A stretch of DNA of 64,000 nucleotides from assembly GCF_004000945.1 (NCBI RefSeq), contig NZ_BIMF01000025.1:1-64000 (forward strand), in the 5' to 3' direction. The translations under genes were made by a program, and so were the position numbers. Below are positions 48,692 through 58,670 of the stretch, one piece after another. A model generated the notes under the pieces. That model was not told where the DNA came from, did not search any database, and saw nothing but the letters and a program-made list of their open reading frames with translations. The stretch comes from Paenibacillus lautus NBRC 15380 (GTDB lineage: Bacteria; Bacillota; Bacilli; Paenibacillales; Paenibacillaceae). Numbering within the stretch: the stretch's first letter is position 1; every line of letters begins with the position of its first letter.

Positions 48692-49867
48692 ATGTCTAAA
48701 CATATTTTAATTTTGGGCGGAGGCTATGGCGGCTTGCTTAGTGCGCTTTCTGCACGCGAGCATTTTGGTGCTGCCGCACAAATCACGCTGATCAACCGTT
48801 TCCCAACCCATCAGATCATTACGGAATTGCACCGTCTGGCAGCAGGCAACATCGCAGAGAAAGCAGTAGCTTTGCCGCTTGACAAGCTTCTGCGCGGCGC
48901 GAACGTTGACCTGCGCATCGGCAACGTTAAGGAAATCAAGCCGGATGAGCGTTCGGTATCCCTCGATGACGGCGGAAACTTCACATATGATGCCCTGGTT
49001 ATCGCACTGGGCAGCGAAACGGCATTCTTCGGTATTCCGGGATTGCAAGAGAACAGCTTCATTCTGAAGTCCGTTAACGATGCGAATCGTCTGCGTGCTC
49101 ATGTGGAGTCCCGCATTGCGGAATACAGCAAAACGAAAAACAAAGCGGACGCTACCATCGTGGTTGGCGGCGGCGGTTTGACAGGCGTTGAGCTTGTTGG
49201 TGAATATGCCGATATGAGAAGCGAGCTGGCTCGCAAATACGGTATCGACCCACAAGAAATCACGCTTTATTGTGTTGAAGCAGCTCCTTCCATTCTGCCA
49301 GGCTTCCCTGCTGAATTGGTTGACCGCGCGACAACAAGCCTGCAGAAACGCGGCGTGAACTTCCTGACCGGATTGCCGATCACCAAAATGGACGGCACGA
49401 CCGTTGAACTGAAAGACGGCAGCACGCTCGAAACCAGCACCTTGGTATGGACTGGCGGCGTACAAGGCAACTCCGTTGTAGCTAACTGCGGCATCGAAGT
49501 CAATCGTGGACGTGCGGTTGTTAACGAATTCCTGCAATCCGCATCTCACCCTGATGTTTACATTGCAGGCGACAGCGCGGTGGTCATGGGACCAGAAGGT
49601 CGTCCATACCCGCCAACTGCACAGCTGGCATGGCAAATGGGCGAGCTGATCGGCTACAACATCTTCGCTCAATTGAATGGCGGCGCACAAGCTTCGTTCA
49701 CACCGGTATTCTCCGGTACGCTCGGCAGCTTGGGACGTAAAGATGCCATCGGTACCATTGGTGCTAACAAGACTCAATTGAAAGGTCTGCCTGCAACCTT
49801 GATGAAAGAAGCAAGTAACATGCGTTACCTGTCCCACATCAACGGTTTGTTTACACTGGCTTACTAA
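48692..49867 (+). CDS. ndh: type II NADH dehydrogenase
   Basis: This 391-residue single-subunit NADH:quinone oxidoreductase has an FAD-binding motif ILILGGGYGGLLSA at the N-terminus. A second nucleotide-binding site for NADH lies near residue 158 (TIVVGGGGLTGVELVGE), and the FAD-binding PDVYIAGDSAVV near residue 290 with PTAQLAWQMGELI following. It passes electrons from NADH to menaquinone without pumping protons and lies on the inner membrane face. GGAGG is 6 nt before the ATG. The order DUF1641-ndh is conserved in Bacillota. Confidence 0.93.
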   Translation: MSKHILILGGGYGGLLSALSAREHFGAAAQITLINRFPTHQIITELHRLAAGNIAEKAVALPLDKLLRGANVDLRIGNVKEIKPDERSVSLDDGGNFTYDALVIALGSETAFFGIPGLQENSFILKSVNDANRLRAHVESRIAEYSKTKNKADATIVVGGGGLTGVELVGEYADMRSELARKYGIDPQEITLYCVEAAPSILPGFPAELVDRATTSLQKRGVNFLTGLPITKMDGTTVELKDGSTLETSTLVWTGGVQGNSVVANCGIEVNRGRAVVNEFLQSASHPDVYIAGDSAVVMGPEGRPYPPTAQLAWQMGELIGYNIFAQLNGGAQASFTPVFSGTLGSLGRKDAIGTIGANKTQLKGLPATLMKEASNMRYLSHINGLFTLAY

Positions 49868-49901
49868 GCCTAGAAGGCGACATTATATCAACATATAAAT
49901 A

Positions 49902-49938
49902 GATGGACCCGGAGTTTTTCGGGTCCATCTTTTTTTTT
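49902..49938 (+). terminator. Terminator after ndh
   Basis: GATGGACCCG pairs perfectly with CGGGTCCATC, followed by nine T residues. Confidence 0.9.
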
Positions 49939-50185
49939 GCGCAGCCAAACATAAGCAGATGGACTTAGGGACATCGACATGAAAACATAATACGATGATT
50001 ACACCCGGGAGCGAGGGAGGCAATATGATCTTCAAACGCGTGCTCCGGAGCGGGATGTTAGAGAAGGAGGTAAGGGAAAGGCAGAAGGTGAGAGTCCAAT
50101 TGGTAGAAGAAAGAAGGGTAAACAGTTATGTAAGCGCTATCGTAAAAGGGTCGTAGTTTTCATTTTATGAACGGAGGGAGCATGT
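49939..50185. other. 247-bp leader of uptake cluster 2
   Basis: It contains a cre-like site at 50129 and the CGGAGGGAG site for the kinase gene. No -35/-10 pair was clear. Confidence 0.5.
50129..50142 (+). promoter_or_regulatory. cre-like CcpA site before cluster 2 kinase gene
   Basis: TGTAAGCGCTATCG matches the TGWAANCGNTNWCA consensus at 13 of 14 positions, differing in the last base. Confidence 0.55.
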
Positions 50186-51964
50186 ATGCGGGGATATCAT
50201 CGTCTTCATTCCATTGTCATTCAACTGTTTTTGTTTTTTTTCATCGGCACAACACTCCCGGTTCTCATTATGGGGTTCCTGTCGTATAACAAATCGGCCT
50301 CAATCGTGGAGGAACAGGTCAGTAAAGTGGCTTCCCTCACCATCACCCAAGTCAGTGACAAGCTGAATATGTTCTTCAAGAAACTGGACGATTCCTCGAT
50401 GATGGTGCTGAACAGCAAGGTGGTTCACGGCATTCTGGAGGATCAGGATATCAGTAAATATGACCTGACGTTGAAGGTAAAGGAGGGGAAGGACCTGCTG
50501 ACCTCCATCATGATTAACTCGCCGGAGATATTGGACGTGTACGTGTTTGACGTGCAGCGGAACAATTCGGTCCTGAGCGCCGATTCCTTGATGTCCATCC
50601 CGGACCAGTGGGATTCTTCTTGGTATCGATCGATACTGGAGGCGAATGGGCAGGCAGTATGGTTCGGTTTGTCCGATACCTCCTACCTGAAGCAAACGGG
50701 AATGGGATTTCCCGTGTTCGGGCTGGGCCGGGCAATCCGAAGCTGGGATACGGGGGAGATTGTCGGGGTGATGTTTATCGAGATTATGGGAGACGTCCTG
50801 ATCGATGAATTAAACCATGTCCAGTTCGGCGACACAGGGTATATGTACGTGGCCAATGACGAGAATCGTTACTTTTATCATCCCGATCCTTCAATGTACG
50901 GGAAGCAGTCCCGGATCAAGCTGCCCTCGGGTTTGACGGAATATAACCTGAACAACAAAAAAACGCTGATGATCCCTTCGCGCCTGAACAACGGCTGGCA
51001 TGTGGTCGGCATGGTGCCGCTGAAGGAACTGACCGCGGATTCGGCGAGCATTCGGAGTTTCACCGTCTGGATTGTATTCGGATCGATCCTGGCCGCGATC
51101 GGCATCGGTTATTTCATGACGCGGAGGATTGGCAATCCGCTCGTTCATTTAAGCCGCTTGATGCGCAGAAGCGAAGCAGGCGATTTGTCGGTCCGCAGCA
51201 AGAATGTGGGGCCCAGTGAAATCGGCCAGCTGGGCCGAAGCTTCAACAAAATGATTGAGCAGATCGATTTGCTCATCAGGCGAATCGCCGCGGAGGAATC
51301 CGAGAAGAAGAAGGCGGAAATCCGTGCGCTGCGGTATCAGATCAATCCCCATTTTCTTTACAATACATTGAATTCGATTCGCTGGATGGCCAAGCTTAAT
51401 CGGACGAATGACGTGGATCGATCGGTCACGGCCCTTGTTCATCTGCTGGAGGGGAGCCTGGAGCGAAACGGCGTGTTTATAAGGCTTGGAGATGAACTTG
51501 AGCTGCTTCGGAAATATATGATTATCCAGAATTACCGCTACGACCATCAAATTGAGCTGAGGATCGACTGCCCCGAGGAAATGGAGGACCTCTATGTTCC
51601 CCGGATGCTGCTGCAGCCGATTGTGGAGAATGCAATCTTTCACGGGATTGCCCCGCTTGATGAAGCCGGCGTCATTACGATTCGGGTAACTTCGCACCAG
51701 CAGGATGTCATGGTTCGAATCGAGGACAATGGAATCGGCATCAAGCCTGAACGAATAGAGGGACTGCTGTCGTATGAACAGGATCACTCCAAGCACGGCA
51801 TGACCCGCATCGGGCTGCGTCATGTTCACCAAACAGTCCAGCTGTATTACGGCAGCCGCTATGGGGTATGGGTGGAAAGCCCGGAAGGCGGAGGAACGCG
51901 GGTCACGATAACGTTTGCGAGGCAAAGGGGTGACGATTATGTACAGAGTGCTGCTCGTGGATGA
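50186..51964 (+). CDS. YesM-family sensor histidine kinase, cluster 2
   Basis: This 592-residue membrane kinase has an N-terminal helix (residues about 11-31) and an extracellular sensor domain of about 250 residues with a cache-like fold (GYMYVANDENRYFYHPDP). A second helix (about 290-312) and a HAMP segment follow, then the His_kinase domain with His389 in QINPHFLYNTLNS and HATPase segments LLQPIVENAIFHGI and IEDNGIGI. It pairs with the overlapping regulator gene. CGGAGGGAG lies upstream of the ATG. The ligand is unknown, probably a sugar. Confidence 0.92.
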   Translation: MRGYHRLHSIVIQLFLFFFIGTTLPVLIMGFLSYNKSASIVEEQVSKVASLTITQVSDKLNMFFKKLDDSSMMVLNSKVVHGILEDQDISKYDLTLKVKEGKDLLTSIMINSPEILDVYVFDVQRNNSVLSADSLMSIPDQWDSSWYRSILEANGQAVWFGLSDTSYLKQTGMGFPVFGLGRAIRSWDTGEIVGVMFIEIMGDVLIDELNHVQFGDTGYMYVANDENRYFYHPDPSMYGKQSRIKLPSGLTEYNLNNKKTLMIPSRLNNGWHVVGMVPLKELTADSASIRSFTVWIVFGSILAAIGIGYFMTRRIGNPLVHLSRLMRRSEAGDLSVRSKNVGPSEIGQLGRSFNKMIEQIDLLIRRIAAEESEKKKAEIRALRYQINPHFLYNTLNSIRWMAKLNRTNDVDRSVTALVHLLEGSLERNGVFIRLGDELELLRKYMIIQNYRYDHQIELRIDCPEEMEDLYVPRMLLQPIVENAIFHGIAPLDEAGVITIRVTSHQQDVMVRIEDNGIGIKPERIEGLLSYEQDHSKHGMTRIGLRHVHQTVQLYYGSRYGVWVESPEGGGTRVTITFARQRGDDYVQSAARG

Positions 51965-53492
51965 CGAAGCGATCGCACGTACAGGACTGCGCTCGACCTT
52001 CGACTGGGAGAAATATGGTTACCGGCTTGTGGGCGAGGCCTCCAATGGACAACGGGCAATGAAATGGATTCTGAACGGGGATCTGGACATTCTGATCACG
52101 GATATCGCGATGCCGGTCATGGATGGCTTGGAACTGACCCGCCGGACAAGAGAGCTTTGTCCTTGGGTGAAGGTGCTGCTGCTCAGCTGTCATAGCGATT
52201 TCGCATTCGTGCGCGAAGGCATAAGGCTTGGCGCTTCGGATTATATTCTCAAGCCGACGCTGGATGCGGACTCTTTGGGTGCTGTGCTGGATCACATGCG
52301 TTCGAAGCTGGAAGAGGAGAAGCAGATGCAGCGGATTCTGACCGAGCATGAGCACCAGCAGCGTATGAATCAGAAGAAAGCCGCCGAGAAAATCCTCTTT
52401 CAGGCGCTGTCCGGAGAACCGGGTGCAATCGCCAATCTGGAAGCCCAAAATCTTAACGGCGAATATATGCTGGCCGTGCTCCAGCTTGATTCTGATTCAG
52501 GGGCTGGTGCGGCCGGGGTGCAGCCCAAGGATTGGCATGACGAGATCGAGCGATTGATGGGACTGTTATATGACCAGGTGCCGGAAGCGCTGGCAGTTCG
52601 GCTGGAGACGGACCGGATCGCTGCCTACGTGCCTCTACGGCATGCAGGAAGGGTGCCTGCTTCAGAGCATGAAGCAGCAATCCATCTGCCGACCCGATGC
52701 ACCATGGGGCTCAGCAGGAGATATAACGGCATGGATAAGCTGCAGGAAGCGTTTCGAGAAGCTAGCGAGAGCCTGGAAGGCCTCTTTTTTCATAAAGATA
52801 AACAGATACTGCGGGCAGAGGAGCTCCCCCTGACCAATGCCGATTCGGCTCAGGAGAGGCCGGCCGCCGAGCTGCATGCCCTAAGAGCCGCGCTGACGGT
52901 CGGGAACATGGACATAAGCGGAGAGCGTCTGCAGTCCATCATGCTGCGCTGGCAGCCCGGAAGGATGAAGAAACGGGCGGTCCTCCGAGAAGCAGAGGAG
53001 CTTCTGAGCTTGCTCGCTATGTTTCATCTTCCCGGCGGCCCGCCGCTTCCACAGATCGGGGAAGTGGGCAAGCTTCGCTCGGTGGAGGAAGTGAAGGAGC
53101 TGGTCCTTCAAGGCTTCCATACGCTGCGGGATGAGGCCATGCGTCACCCTGTACCGGAATCTACGCTGCATGAGCGAATCGTGCTGCAGGCCGTTCAATA
53201 TATTAAAGCGCGCTTTACCGAGCCGATCTCCCTGCAGGAGGTGGCGGACGAAGTGGCCGTCAGCCGCAACTATTTTAGCGAATTATTTAAGCGTGTCACG
53301 GGACACAACTTCATCGACTATGTGATTGATCTGAGATTGAAACGGGCTAAGGAGCTGCTCTCCACGACATCGCTGCGAGTGTATGAAGTGGCGGACCGCT
53401 CCGGATTTAATGACGTGAAATACTTTAGCAAGCTGTTCAAGAAGATGGTAGGCATGACGCCTGCGGAGTACCAGGGACAGCAGCGGAAATAA
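51939..53492 (+). CDS. YesN-type response regulator, AraC family, cluster 2
   Basis: This 517-residue regulator has a receiver domain with Asp8, Asp9, phospho-acceptor Asp55 in ITDIAMPVMDG and Lys in DYILKPT. The middle part is variable, and the C-terminal AraC double helix-turn-helix covers about residues 415-517 (EPISLQEVADEVAVSRNYFSELFKR; VYEVADRSGFNDVKYFSKLFKK). ATG at 51939, with AAAGGGGTG 8 nt upstream, overlaps the kinase end by 26 nt. It probably activates the binding protein and permease genes downstream. Confidence 0.92.
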   Translation: MYRVLLVDDEAIARTGLRSTFDWEKYGYRLVGEASNGQRAMKWILNGDLDILITDIAMPVMDGLELTRRTRELCPWVKVLLLSCHSDFAFVREGIRLGASDYILKPTLDADSLGAVLDHMRSKLEEEKQMQRILTEHEHQQRMNQKKAAEKILFQALSGEPGAIANLEAQNLNGEYMLAVLQLDSDSGAGAAGVQPKDWHDEIERLMGLLYDQVPEALAVRLETDRIAAYVPLRHAGRVPASEHEAAIHLPTRCTMGLSRRYNGMDKLQEAFREASESLEGLFFHKDKQILRAEELPLTNADSAQERPAAELHALRAALTVGNMDISGERLQSIMLRWQPGRMKKRAVLREAEELLSLLAMFHLPGGPPLPQIGEVGKLRSVEEVKELVLQGFHTLRDEAMRHPVPESTLHERIVLQAVQYIKARFTEPISLQEVADEVAVSRNYFSELFKRVTGHNFIDYVIDLRLKRAKELLSTTSLRVYEVADRSGFNDVKYFSKLFKKMVGMTPAEYQGQQRK

Positions 53493-53571
53493 TGGAAATT
53501 CATAGGATCGGAAAAGAATCCACTTTTTCGGAACATAATCCGTTCAAAAGCTTTTTGTCAAAATTTTATAA

Positions 53572-53585
53572 TTAAAGCGTTTACA
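53572..53585 (+). promoter_or_regulatory. cre-like CcpA site before cluster 2 binding protein
   Basis: TTAAAGCGTTTACA matches TGWAANCGNTNWCA at 13 of 14 positions, with T for G at the second. It overlaps the end of a TATAAT (53567-53572), a position that suits repression. Confidence 0.6.
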
Positions 53586-53632
53586 AGAGCTGTGCCAGCG
53601 AGTCCAAATCTGGTTTGAATGGAGGAAATGAA

Positions 53633-54955
53633 ATGACAAGGAAACAGGTGAGAGGGTCATTGCTTGTAATCATTCTTCTACTATCATCCATACTCCAAGC
53701 GTGTGGAGGCGGCGGAACATCAGAGGGTGGGGAGTCCGGAAGCGGTGAGAAGGTCAAGATTAAATGGGCGACCTGGGGAAATCCCGGAGAGCTTAGCCGC
53801 TTTCAGGAGCTCACGAAGGACTTTAATAAGAAGCACTCGGACATTGAGGTCGAATTTATTCCGATTCCGGGCGAGTATGATCAGAAAATATTAACCCAAT
53901 TAACAGGTGGGACCGCCCCGGATGTCTTCTACGCAGGGGACGCCCTGGTCGTGAAACTGATCGAGAATCAGAGCATTGAGAATTTGACGACGTATATGGA
54001 AGCACCGGAAAGCGTGATCAAGAAAGAGGATTATTTTGAAGGCTTGTGGGGCGCAGCCGTGCGGGATGGTCAGACCTTCGGGGTACCGGTGGACTGTAAT
54101 CCGATGGTGCTGTGGTACAACAAGAAGGTGCTGAAGGAAGCGGGGATCACCGAGATGCCGGCCGATCTTCAGGCGAACGGACAGTGGACCTGGGACAAAT
54201 TCAAGGAGATGTCGGACAAGATCCGGGACAGCAAAAAGTACGGCTACGTGCTGGATAACTCTTGGAACAGCTACCACAGCTGGGTTACTTCCAACGGCGG
54301 CCGGGTGTACGACGACGAAGGGAATTTCGTGGCAGCTTCGGATCCGAAAGCAATGGAGGCGTTCCGCTTCCTGTACGACAACGTGAAATCCAAAAACATC
54401 ACCTTCTCCGGCACGCTTCCCAAAGGGCAAGGCGGAGATGCCATGTTTATGTCCAACCAGGTCGGATTCGTTGCTGCAGGCCGCTGGTACCTGCCGTTGT
54501 TCAAGAAGAATCAAGGACTTGAATATGACGTGGTCACATGGCCAACCAATACCGGCAACAAAATGGAACCTGCCGGAATCCCGACCGCATACCTGGTGAT
54601 GAACAAGGCATCGAAGAATAAGGAAGCGGCATACACCTTCTTCTCCGAGTACGTAAGTAAAGAGGGTCAACGCTTCCGCCTGCAGGGCGGCGGCAATGCC
54701 GTCCCATCGGTACAGGGCACGGACGAGGTGGTGCTGGAAGGGAATCTGCCGGAGCATGCCCAGCTCTTCCTGGACGCGCGTGAAATCGGGTATTCCCTGA
54801 CTCCGTTCGAGGCCGGCATTCCAGGCCTTAGCCAGGATATTACGTCCAAGTTCGAGGCACTGTGGCTGAAAGATCAGGATCTTGAAAGCTCCTTGAAGGA
54901 TATTCAGGATATGGCCAACAAGAAAATTCAGGATTATAAGAGCGGCAAGAATTGA
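53633..54955 (+). CDS. carbohydrate ABC substrate-binding lipoprotein, cluster 2
   Basis: This 440-residue family-1 binding protein has the lipobox SILQAC (Cys24) and a Gly/Ser-rich tether. The mature part opens with VKIKWATWGNPGELSRFQEL, followed by TGGTAPDVFYAGDALVVKLIE-like docking segments and the Trp/Tyr-rich middle. It feeds the two permeases just downstream. GGAGG is upstream of the ATG at 53633; the codon at 53615 is too far from it. The gene has its own likely promoter region with a cre site. Confidence 0.92.
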   Translation: MTRKQVRGSLLVIILLLSSILQACGGGGTSEGGESGSGEKVKIKWATWGNPGELSRFQELTKDFNKKHSDIEVEFIPIPGEYDQKILTQLTGGTAPDVFYAGDALVVKLIENQSIENLTTYMEAPESVIKKEDYFEGLWGAAVRDGQTFGVPVDCNPMVLWYNKKVLKEAGITEMPADLQANGQWTWDKFKEMSDKIRDSKKYGYVLDNSWNSYHSWVTSNGGRVYDDEGNFVAASDPKAMEAFRFLYDNVKSKNITFSGTLPKGQGGDAMFMSNQVGFVAAGRWYLPLFKKNQGLEYDVVTWPTNTGNKMEPAGIPTAYLVMNKASKNKEAAYTFFSEYVSKEGQRFRLQGGGNAVPSVQGTDEVVLEGNLPEHAQLFLDAREIGYSLTPFEAGIPGLSQDITSKFEALWLKDQDLESSLKDIQDMANKKIQDYKSGKN

Positions 54956-54985
54956 ACCTGCTCTGGGGAGGAACGGTGAGATGAA

Positions 54986-55939
54986 ATGAAGACGCAGCCT
55001 GCAGGAAGCTCCGGAGCCGCTCCTTCTCCGGAGCGGCTTCCGGAGAGGAGAACGACCGCCTTAAAGAGCAAAACATCCGACGGTTTATGGGGTTACTTTT
55101 TTATCTTCCCTCAAATGATCGGCCTCATCGCCTTTTCACTGGTTCCGCTGATCTCAGCCTTTGTCATCAGCATGATGAACTGGGACGGCATGGGGGCCAA
55201 GAAGTTTATCGGGCTCCAAAATTTCGTATCCCAGCTTCAGGATGAGGAGTTCCATATCGCTTTGGTGAACACGGTGTATTACACGATTCTGTCGGTTCCG
55301 ACAGGCATCGTTCTCGCCATGCTGGTGGCGGTAGGCTTAAACCGGGTTCGCGGGAAAATTCTGTACCGGCTGATCTACTTCATGCCCAACATTACGATGT
55401 CCGTCGCCGTTGCCGTTGTGTTTATGTGGCTGTTCAACGCCGATTTCGGCCTTATTAACATGTACCTGAAGCAGTGGTTCGGGATAACGGGCCCTTCCTG
55501 GCTGACGGATTCCAGGTACGTGATGCCTTCGATTGCCCTGCTGAGTGTCTGGATGGGGCTGGGAGGCAACATGGTGCTGTTCCTGGCCGGACTTCAGGGC
55601 ATATCGAGAAGTTATTACGAGGCGGCCGAGATCGACGGCGCCGGCAAATGGCAGCAGCTGATCCATATTACGATTCCGCTGCTGTCGCCGACGACCTTTT
55701 TCGTAACGATCATGTCCATCATCGGTTCCTTCCAGGTGTTCGACCAGTCGTTTGTCATGACCTCCGGCGGGCCGGCGAAGGCCAGCTATACGCTTGTCTA
55801 TCACATCTACGAGACGGCCTTCGCGGACTTCACCTTTGGCAAAAGCACGGCGTCGGCGGTCATCCTGTTCGTGATGATTCTGTCGCTCACCTTGTTCCAG
55901 ATGAAAATGTCCAAGCGGTGGGTGCATTACGAAGACTGA
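54986..55939 (+). CDS. carbohydrate ABC permease, MalF-like, cluster 2
   Basis: This 317-residue permease has a charged N-terminal cytoplasmic stretch of about 35 residues and six helices. The EAA loop is YEAAEIDGAGKWQQLIHITIP near residue 213. GGGGAGG precedes the ATG. It is 30 nt after the binding-protein gene and 31 nt before its partner permease. No ATPase gene is present in the cluster. Confidence 0.92.
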   Translation: MKTQPAGSSGAAPSPERLPERRTTALKSKTSDGLWGYFFIFPQMIGLIAFSLVPLISAFVISMMNWDGMGAKKFIGLQNFVSQLQDEEFHIALVNTVYYTILSVPTGIVLAMLVAVGLNRVRGKILYRLIYFMPNITMSVAVAVVFMWLFNADFGLINMYLKQWFGITGPSWLTDSRYVMPSIALLSVWMGLGGNMVLFLAGLQGISRSYYEAAEIDGAGKWQQLIHITIPLLSPTTFFVTIMSIIGSFQVFDQSFVMTSGGPAKASYTLVYHIYETAFADFTFGKSTASAVILFVMILSLTLFQMKMSKRWVHYED

Positions 55940-55970
55940 CGGTCGAACCTTTAGGAAGGAGGGAAAATGA

Positions 55971-56804
55971 ATGATACATCGGGGATTGAGGATGTCCACC
56001 GTGGTGCTGCATATCGTGCTGATCATAGGCGCCTGCATGATGGCGCTGCCGTTTGTATGGATGGTGCTCAGCTCGCTCAAGGATTTGTCGCAAGTATTCG
56101 TCGTGCCGCCCAAATGGATTCCGGACCCGTTCATCTGGTCCAATTATAAGGATTCGCTGACGGCGCTGCCGTTCGGGCGTGCGTATTTCAACAGCTTCTA
56201 CATCAATATAATCGTCGTGGTTTCACAGCTGATTACCTGCTCCATGGCGGCTTATGCTTTTGCCAAAATCACGTTCCCGTTCCGGGAGCCGCTGTTCATT
56301 CTGTTTCTGGCAACGATGATGGTCCCGGGACAAGTGACCATTATTCCGCTTTATCTGATCATGAAAAATATCGGATGGCTGGATACGCATCTGGCGATTA
56401 TCGTCCCTTCCGCACTGCTGAACGCCTTCGGGGTATTTCTGCTCCGGCAATTCTTCAGAGGCATTCCGAAGGAAATGGAAGAGGCGGCCATCGTGGACGG
56501 CGCGAATCGCTGGACGATCTACGCCCGGATCATGATACCTCTAATCAAACCGGCTTTATCGGCACTCGGGATTTTTACCTTCCTCGGGATGTGGAACAAC
56601 TTCTTTAACCCGCTGATTTTTCTCAGCAGCACGGATAAGTTTACCGTGCCGATGATGCTGAATTTGTACCGGGGCATGTATGCAACGGATTGGACGCTGA
56701 TGATGGCGGGGGCTGCCATTGCGCTCATCCCGGTTCTCATCGTGTATATCATCGGGCAGAAATATATTATTGAAGGTGTTACTTTATCCGGGATTAAGGG
56801 ATAA
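55971..56804 (+). CDS. carbohydrate ABC permease, MalG-like, cluster 2
   Basis: This 277-residue permease has six helices and the EAA loop EEAAIVDGANRWTIYARIMIP near residue 166. It ends with VTLSGIKG, the family's normal end. AAGGAGG precedes the ATG. It completes the second importer. Confidence 0.92.
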   Translation: MIHRGLRMSTVVLHIVLIIGACMMALPFVWMVLSSLKDLSQVFVVPPKWIPDPFIWSNYKDSLTALPFGRAYFNSFYINIIVVVSQLITCSMAAYAFAKITFPFREPLFILFLATMMVPGQVTIIPLYLIMKNIGWLDTHLAIIVPSALLNAFGVFLLRQFFRGIPKEMEEAAIVDGANRWTIYARIMIPLIKPALSALGIFTFLGMWNNFFNPLIFLSSTDKFTVPMMLNLYRGMYATDWTLMMAGAAIALIPVLIVYIIGQKYIIEGVTLSGIKG

Positions 56805-56815
56805 GGAGTTTGGAT

Positions 56816-56867
56816 AACCCGTAGACGGGATTCCTTGAATGAGGAAGCCGTTTGCGGGTTATTTGTG
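56816..56867 (+). terminator. Probable terminator of uptake cluster 2
   Basis: AACCCG and CGG pair with CCG and GCGGGTT with internal loops, followed by ATTTGTG. The T-run is weak. Confidence 0.4.
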
Positions 56868-57102
56868 TTCTAACCGGGATAAAGACGAGGTTCAAGCAAG
56901 GTATATACGCTTTATGTTCATGATCTGCCAACTGAAGAACGGCTTCAATTCCAGAAGAGGGTCATGGCTGAGGGGGAAGGAGAACTGTACCCATATGAAA
57001 GAAGCGGAGCTGCAGTATATTCTCACGGATATACTAGTATGGTAGTATGAGGTAAAATGAGTGCGCTTACATAATAACGCTTTATGAAGGGGGACAAGGA
57101 CG
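56868..57102. other. 235-bp leader of uptake cluster 3
   Basis: It holds a palindrome ATACTAGTAT (57031-57040), TAAAAT at 57052 that could be a -10 box, and the GGGGGA ribosome binding site. No cre site or confident promoter was seen. Confidence 0.4.
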
Positions 57103-58653
57103 ATGTTCAATGTGCTTCTGGTGGATGATGAACCATGGGTCTTGGAGGGACTGAGAACGATGATCGACTGGGACCGGTTTGGATTTCAAATATGCGGAGA
57201 AGCCCTGAGCGCTACGGAAGCGCTAAAGTTAATGGAACAGTTGAAACCCGAATTGGTGATGACGGATATCCACATGCCTGTCCTGAATGGCCTGGAATTG
57301 ATTGAGCACAGCAATCGGACACTGCCTCATCCTCCAAAATTCGTTATTCTGAGCGGATATGATGATTTTGGATACGCGCATATCGCCATGCGCCAACGGG
57401 TCGCCGAGTATTTGCTGAAACCGATCGACGACGAGGAGATCGAGGCTCTGCTCGTCAAGCTCAGCCGCGAGATCCGTGACGAGTTTGAAACGGAACGCAG
57501 CTTTCGGCAGAAGGCGGGACTTGCCGTCCATTATTTATTGAACCGGTTAATCCGTGAGGGGGTTAACGTCGATTTAGCGGACCAAGCCTGCAAAGCGATG
57601 CAAATCCAGGGTGAGCCGCTGCTGCAGTGCCTATTGATTGAACCGGCGGGGGGGTTCGGGGGGAGCGTGGATTGGATCGACTGGATGGCGGAGAATGGAC
57701 CCCAAGGCTTGCTGGGCTGCTTCCAGGACGACAGCGGGAGCATGGGACTGGTGCTTCGTGTGGAGCATTCGACTCCGGATGATGTTATGGAGACCGCGCT
57801 TCAATTGCAGTATGCTCTGGCCCGGGAGTTTGAAGAACCGGTAATCGTAGCGTTGAGCGGCACGGGGGCAGGAGTTCAGGCAATCGGAGAGCTTTACAGG
57901 CAAAGCGCGGATGTACGCGATGATAAACGGAGCCAAGGCAGAAGTGGCGTGTTTTGTTATCAAGAATTAAGGAGAGTCCAGCACCTCCGGGGACTCCCCA
58001 TCGGATGGATAGACGAATTACTTTCCGTGATCATGTCGGGGGAGCATGCATCCATCGAGTCATGCTTGGCGCGAATTTTTGCAGCCATGACCGATCACCT
58101 GCCCCGCCTTCGGGCTGTTCAAGCCGATGTGGCCGATCTGGAGCTGAAGCTGTGCCGCAGGATCGCGGAGATGAATGGAGATCCGGATCTTTTCATGAAC
58201 CGGCTGCAAGGGGAGCTTGGACATCTGGGCGATGCTTGCTATTGTGCAGCGTTAAAGAATTATATGGGGCTGCTCTCGTTCGAGGCTGCTTCGGAGCTGG
58301 CCGAGTTAGGCAAGCTTAACGAGCACAACACCATTTTTCAAGTGATTCAGTATGTCGACCGGGAGTACCGGAGCAAGCTGCAGCTTCAGGATTTGGCACG
58401 ACATTTTCATATGAACGCCACCTATTTGGGACAGCTGTTCAAGAAGCATGCAGGCAAGCCGTTCAAGGAATACCTGAATGACAAACGGATCGAGGAGGCC
58501 AAGCTGCTGCTGAAGCGGAGCGGAATGAAGGTTTCCGAGGTTGCGTTACATGTCGGGTTCCCGAACGCGGACTATTTTATCCATAAGTTTAAGCTGACAA
58601 CCGGGATGCTGCCCTCGAATTACAAGAATCATGTTGAAAGCAAGCTGCGCTAA
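57103..58653 (+). CDS. YesN-type response regulator, AraC family, cluster 3 (first)
   Basis: This 516-residue regulator has Asp8, Asp9 and phospho-acceptor Asp55 in MTDIHMPVLNG, with Lys in AEYLLKPI. The C-terminal AraC double helix-turn-helix covers about residues 415-516 (LQLQDLARHFHMNATYLGQLFKK; VSEVALHVGFPNADYFIHKFK). It is the first gene of a set in which a second AraC-type regulator follows the kinase. AAGGGGGAC precedes the ATG. It is probably activated by the downstream kinase, but which regulator the kinase prefers is unknown. Confidence 0.92.
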   Translation: MFNVLLVDDEPWVLEGLRTMIDWDRFGFQICGEALSATEALKLMEQLKPELVMTDIHMPVLNGLELIEHSNRTLPHPPKFVILSGYDDFGYAHIAMRQRVAEYLLKPIDDEEIEALLVKLSREIRDEFETERSFRQKAGLAVHYLLNRLIREGVNVDLADQACKAMQIQGEPLLQCLLIEPAGGFGGSVDWIDWMAENGPQGLLGCFQDDSGSMGLVLRVEHSTPDDVMETALQLQYALAREFEEPVIVALSGTGAGVQAIGELYRQSADVRDDKRSQGRSGVFCYQELRRVQHLRGLPIGWIDELLSVIMSGEHASIESCLARIFAAMTDHLPRLRAVQADVADLELKLCRRIAEMNGDPDLFMNRLQGELGHLGDACYCAALKNYMGLLSFEAASELAELGKLNEHNTIFQVIQYVDREYRSKLQLQDLARHFHMNATYLGQLFKKHAGKPFKEYLNDKRIEEAKLLLKRSGMKVSEVALHVGFPNADYFIHKFKLTTGMLPSNYKNHVESKLR

Positions 58654-58670
58654 ACCGGGAGGGTGCCTTC